From Myxococcales bacterium (GTDB taxonomy: Bacteria; Myxococcota; Polyangia; Fen-1088): a stretch of 5,070 nucleotides of DNA. Both the position numbers and the translations under genes were made by a program. The notes beneath the pieces are model-generated. The model worked only from the letters and a program-made list of their open reading frames with translations. It made no database searches and was not told where the DNA came from. Where the stretch lies: contig PMJE01000641.1 of NCBI GenBank assembly GCA_003157315.1, positions 1 to 5,070 of the forward strand, given 5' to 3'. Positions 4,801 to 5,070 of this stretch are shown here, in pieces. Within the stretch, counting starts at the first letter, position 1, and each line of letters begins with the position of its first letter.

Positions 4801-5070
4801 ATGAGCCGGTCTTCTGGCCGCATCCCGCTGTTCCTGCTCGGGGTCGCGTTTTGCCAAGCCTGTCGCGGCCAGCCCACGGCGCCCCCCCCGCAAGTTGCGG
4901 ACGCCGAGCCCGCACCCGACCCCAAGCTGCGCACTCCGGCGGACACGGCCCCCGGGGTCAGGATCTTTTTTGTCAGCGCCGGCCAGACTCAAACCTGTGG
5001 GCTGGTGACCAACAACACGGTCATCTGCTGGGGTGGCAACAAGTTCGGGGAAAGCACCCCGCCAGCCGGG
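4801..5070 (+). CDS. RCC1-repeat secreted protein or lipoprotein, N-terminal part (cut by window edge)
   Basis: The first 90 residues of a protein running off the right edge. The N-terminus has basic residues (RSSGR), a hydrophobic stretch I-P-L-F-L-L-G-V-A-F (8-17), then Cys18 and Cys21. Either could be a lipidated Cys, but neither fits the lipobox well (V-A-F-C, C-Q-A-C), so a plain signal peptide or anchor is possible. A Pro/Ala/Asp-rich linker (24-52) follows. Then comes V-S-A-G-Q-T-Q-T-C-G-L (58-68) and V-I-C-W-G-G-N-K-F-G-E (74-84), the pattern of an RCC1-like beta-propeller blade, with the Cys66/Cys76 pair typical of secreted bacterial versions. More repeats are expected downstream. 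The start follows GGCGGAG with a short 3-nt gap, so initiation may depend partly on the preceding gene, 13 nt away. A cell-surface binding or scaffold role is likely, but the partner is unknown. Confidence 0.8.
   Translation, partial: MSRSSGRIPLFLLGVAFCQACRGQPTAPPPQVADAEPAPDPKLRTPADTAPGVRIFFVSAGQTQTCGLVTNNTVICWGGNKFGESTPPAG

Noticed and set aside
1..5070. CRISPR array, tRNA, rRNA, transposon ends or attachment sites
   Set aside because: No regularly spaced direct repeats, cloverleaf-like sequences, transposase or integrase frames, or terminal inverted repeats were seen by eye on either strand.

Overview
The window is GC-rich, densely coded bacterial DNA. Gene content points to a delta-proteobacterial or myxobacterial (Myxococcota-like) genome. 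The signs are an RpoH-type alternative sigma factor outside the usual single-copy context, a secreted protein beginning a Cys-x9-Cys-Trp-Gly RCC1-like repeat, an nrdR-ribD pair, and high G+C at third codon positions. This placement is inference; no rRNA or other marker is present. Eight protein genes are supported, two of them cut by the window edges, plus one decayed gene remnant. No tRNA, rRNA, CRISPR array, insertion sequence or phage gene was found.

Left part (1-716, minus strand): nrdR, the zinc-ribbon/ATP-cone repressor of ribonucleotide reductase genes, overlaps ribD by 4 nt (ATGA). ribD encodes a riboflavin-pathway deaminase/reductase and runs off the left edge. Next comes a 483-nt stretch (717-1199) with no intact gene. 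It is visibly more AT-rich than its surroundings and holds the C-terminal half of a thiamine-phosphate synthase (thiE) on the plus strand. At the end of that remnant lies a good sigma-70 type promoter (TTGACA-N16-TACGCT) driving a cold-shock-domain gene (1200-1430).

Middle part (1484-4111, minus strand): a three-gene cluster transcribed peroxiredoxin, then hisC (histidinol-phosphate aminotransferase family), then an RpoH-like sigma factor. hisC and the sigma gene share an ATGA overlap, so their translation is probably coupled. The peroxiredoxin keeps the peroxidatic Cys but has Thr where the C-terminal resolving Cys of AhpC/Prx1 proteins normally lies. It carries two extra cysteines elsewhere. 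A perfect 11-bp inverted repeat lies in the last codons of the sigma gene, where it converges with the cold-shock gene.

Right part (4112-5070): a 166-nt divergent intergenic region separates the peroxiredoxin from two plus-strand genes for exported proteins. One is a 169-aa protein with a signal peptide and probable outer-membrane beta-barrel character. The other is the start of an RCC1-repeat surface protein or lipoprotein, cut by the right edge.

Most of the window is ordinary core metabolism and stress regulation. The points worth a second look are the thiE remnant, the altered peroxiredoxin cysteine pattern, the peroxiredoxin-hisC-sigma arrangement, and the palindrome at the sigma/cold-shock junction. 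I see no convincing evidence of a wholly new system.
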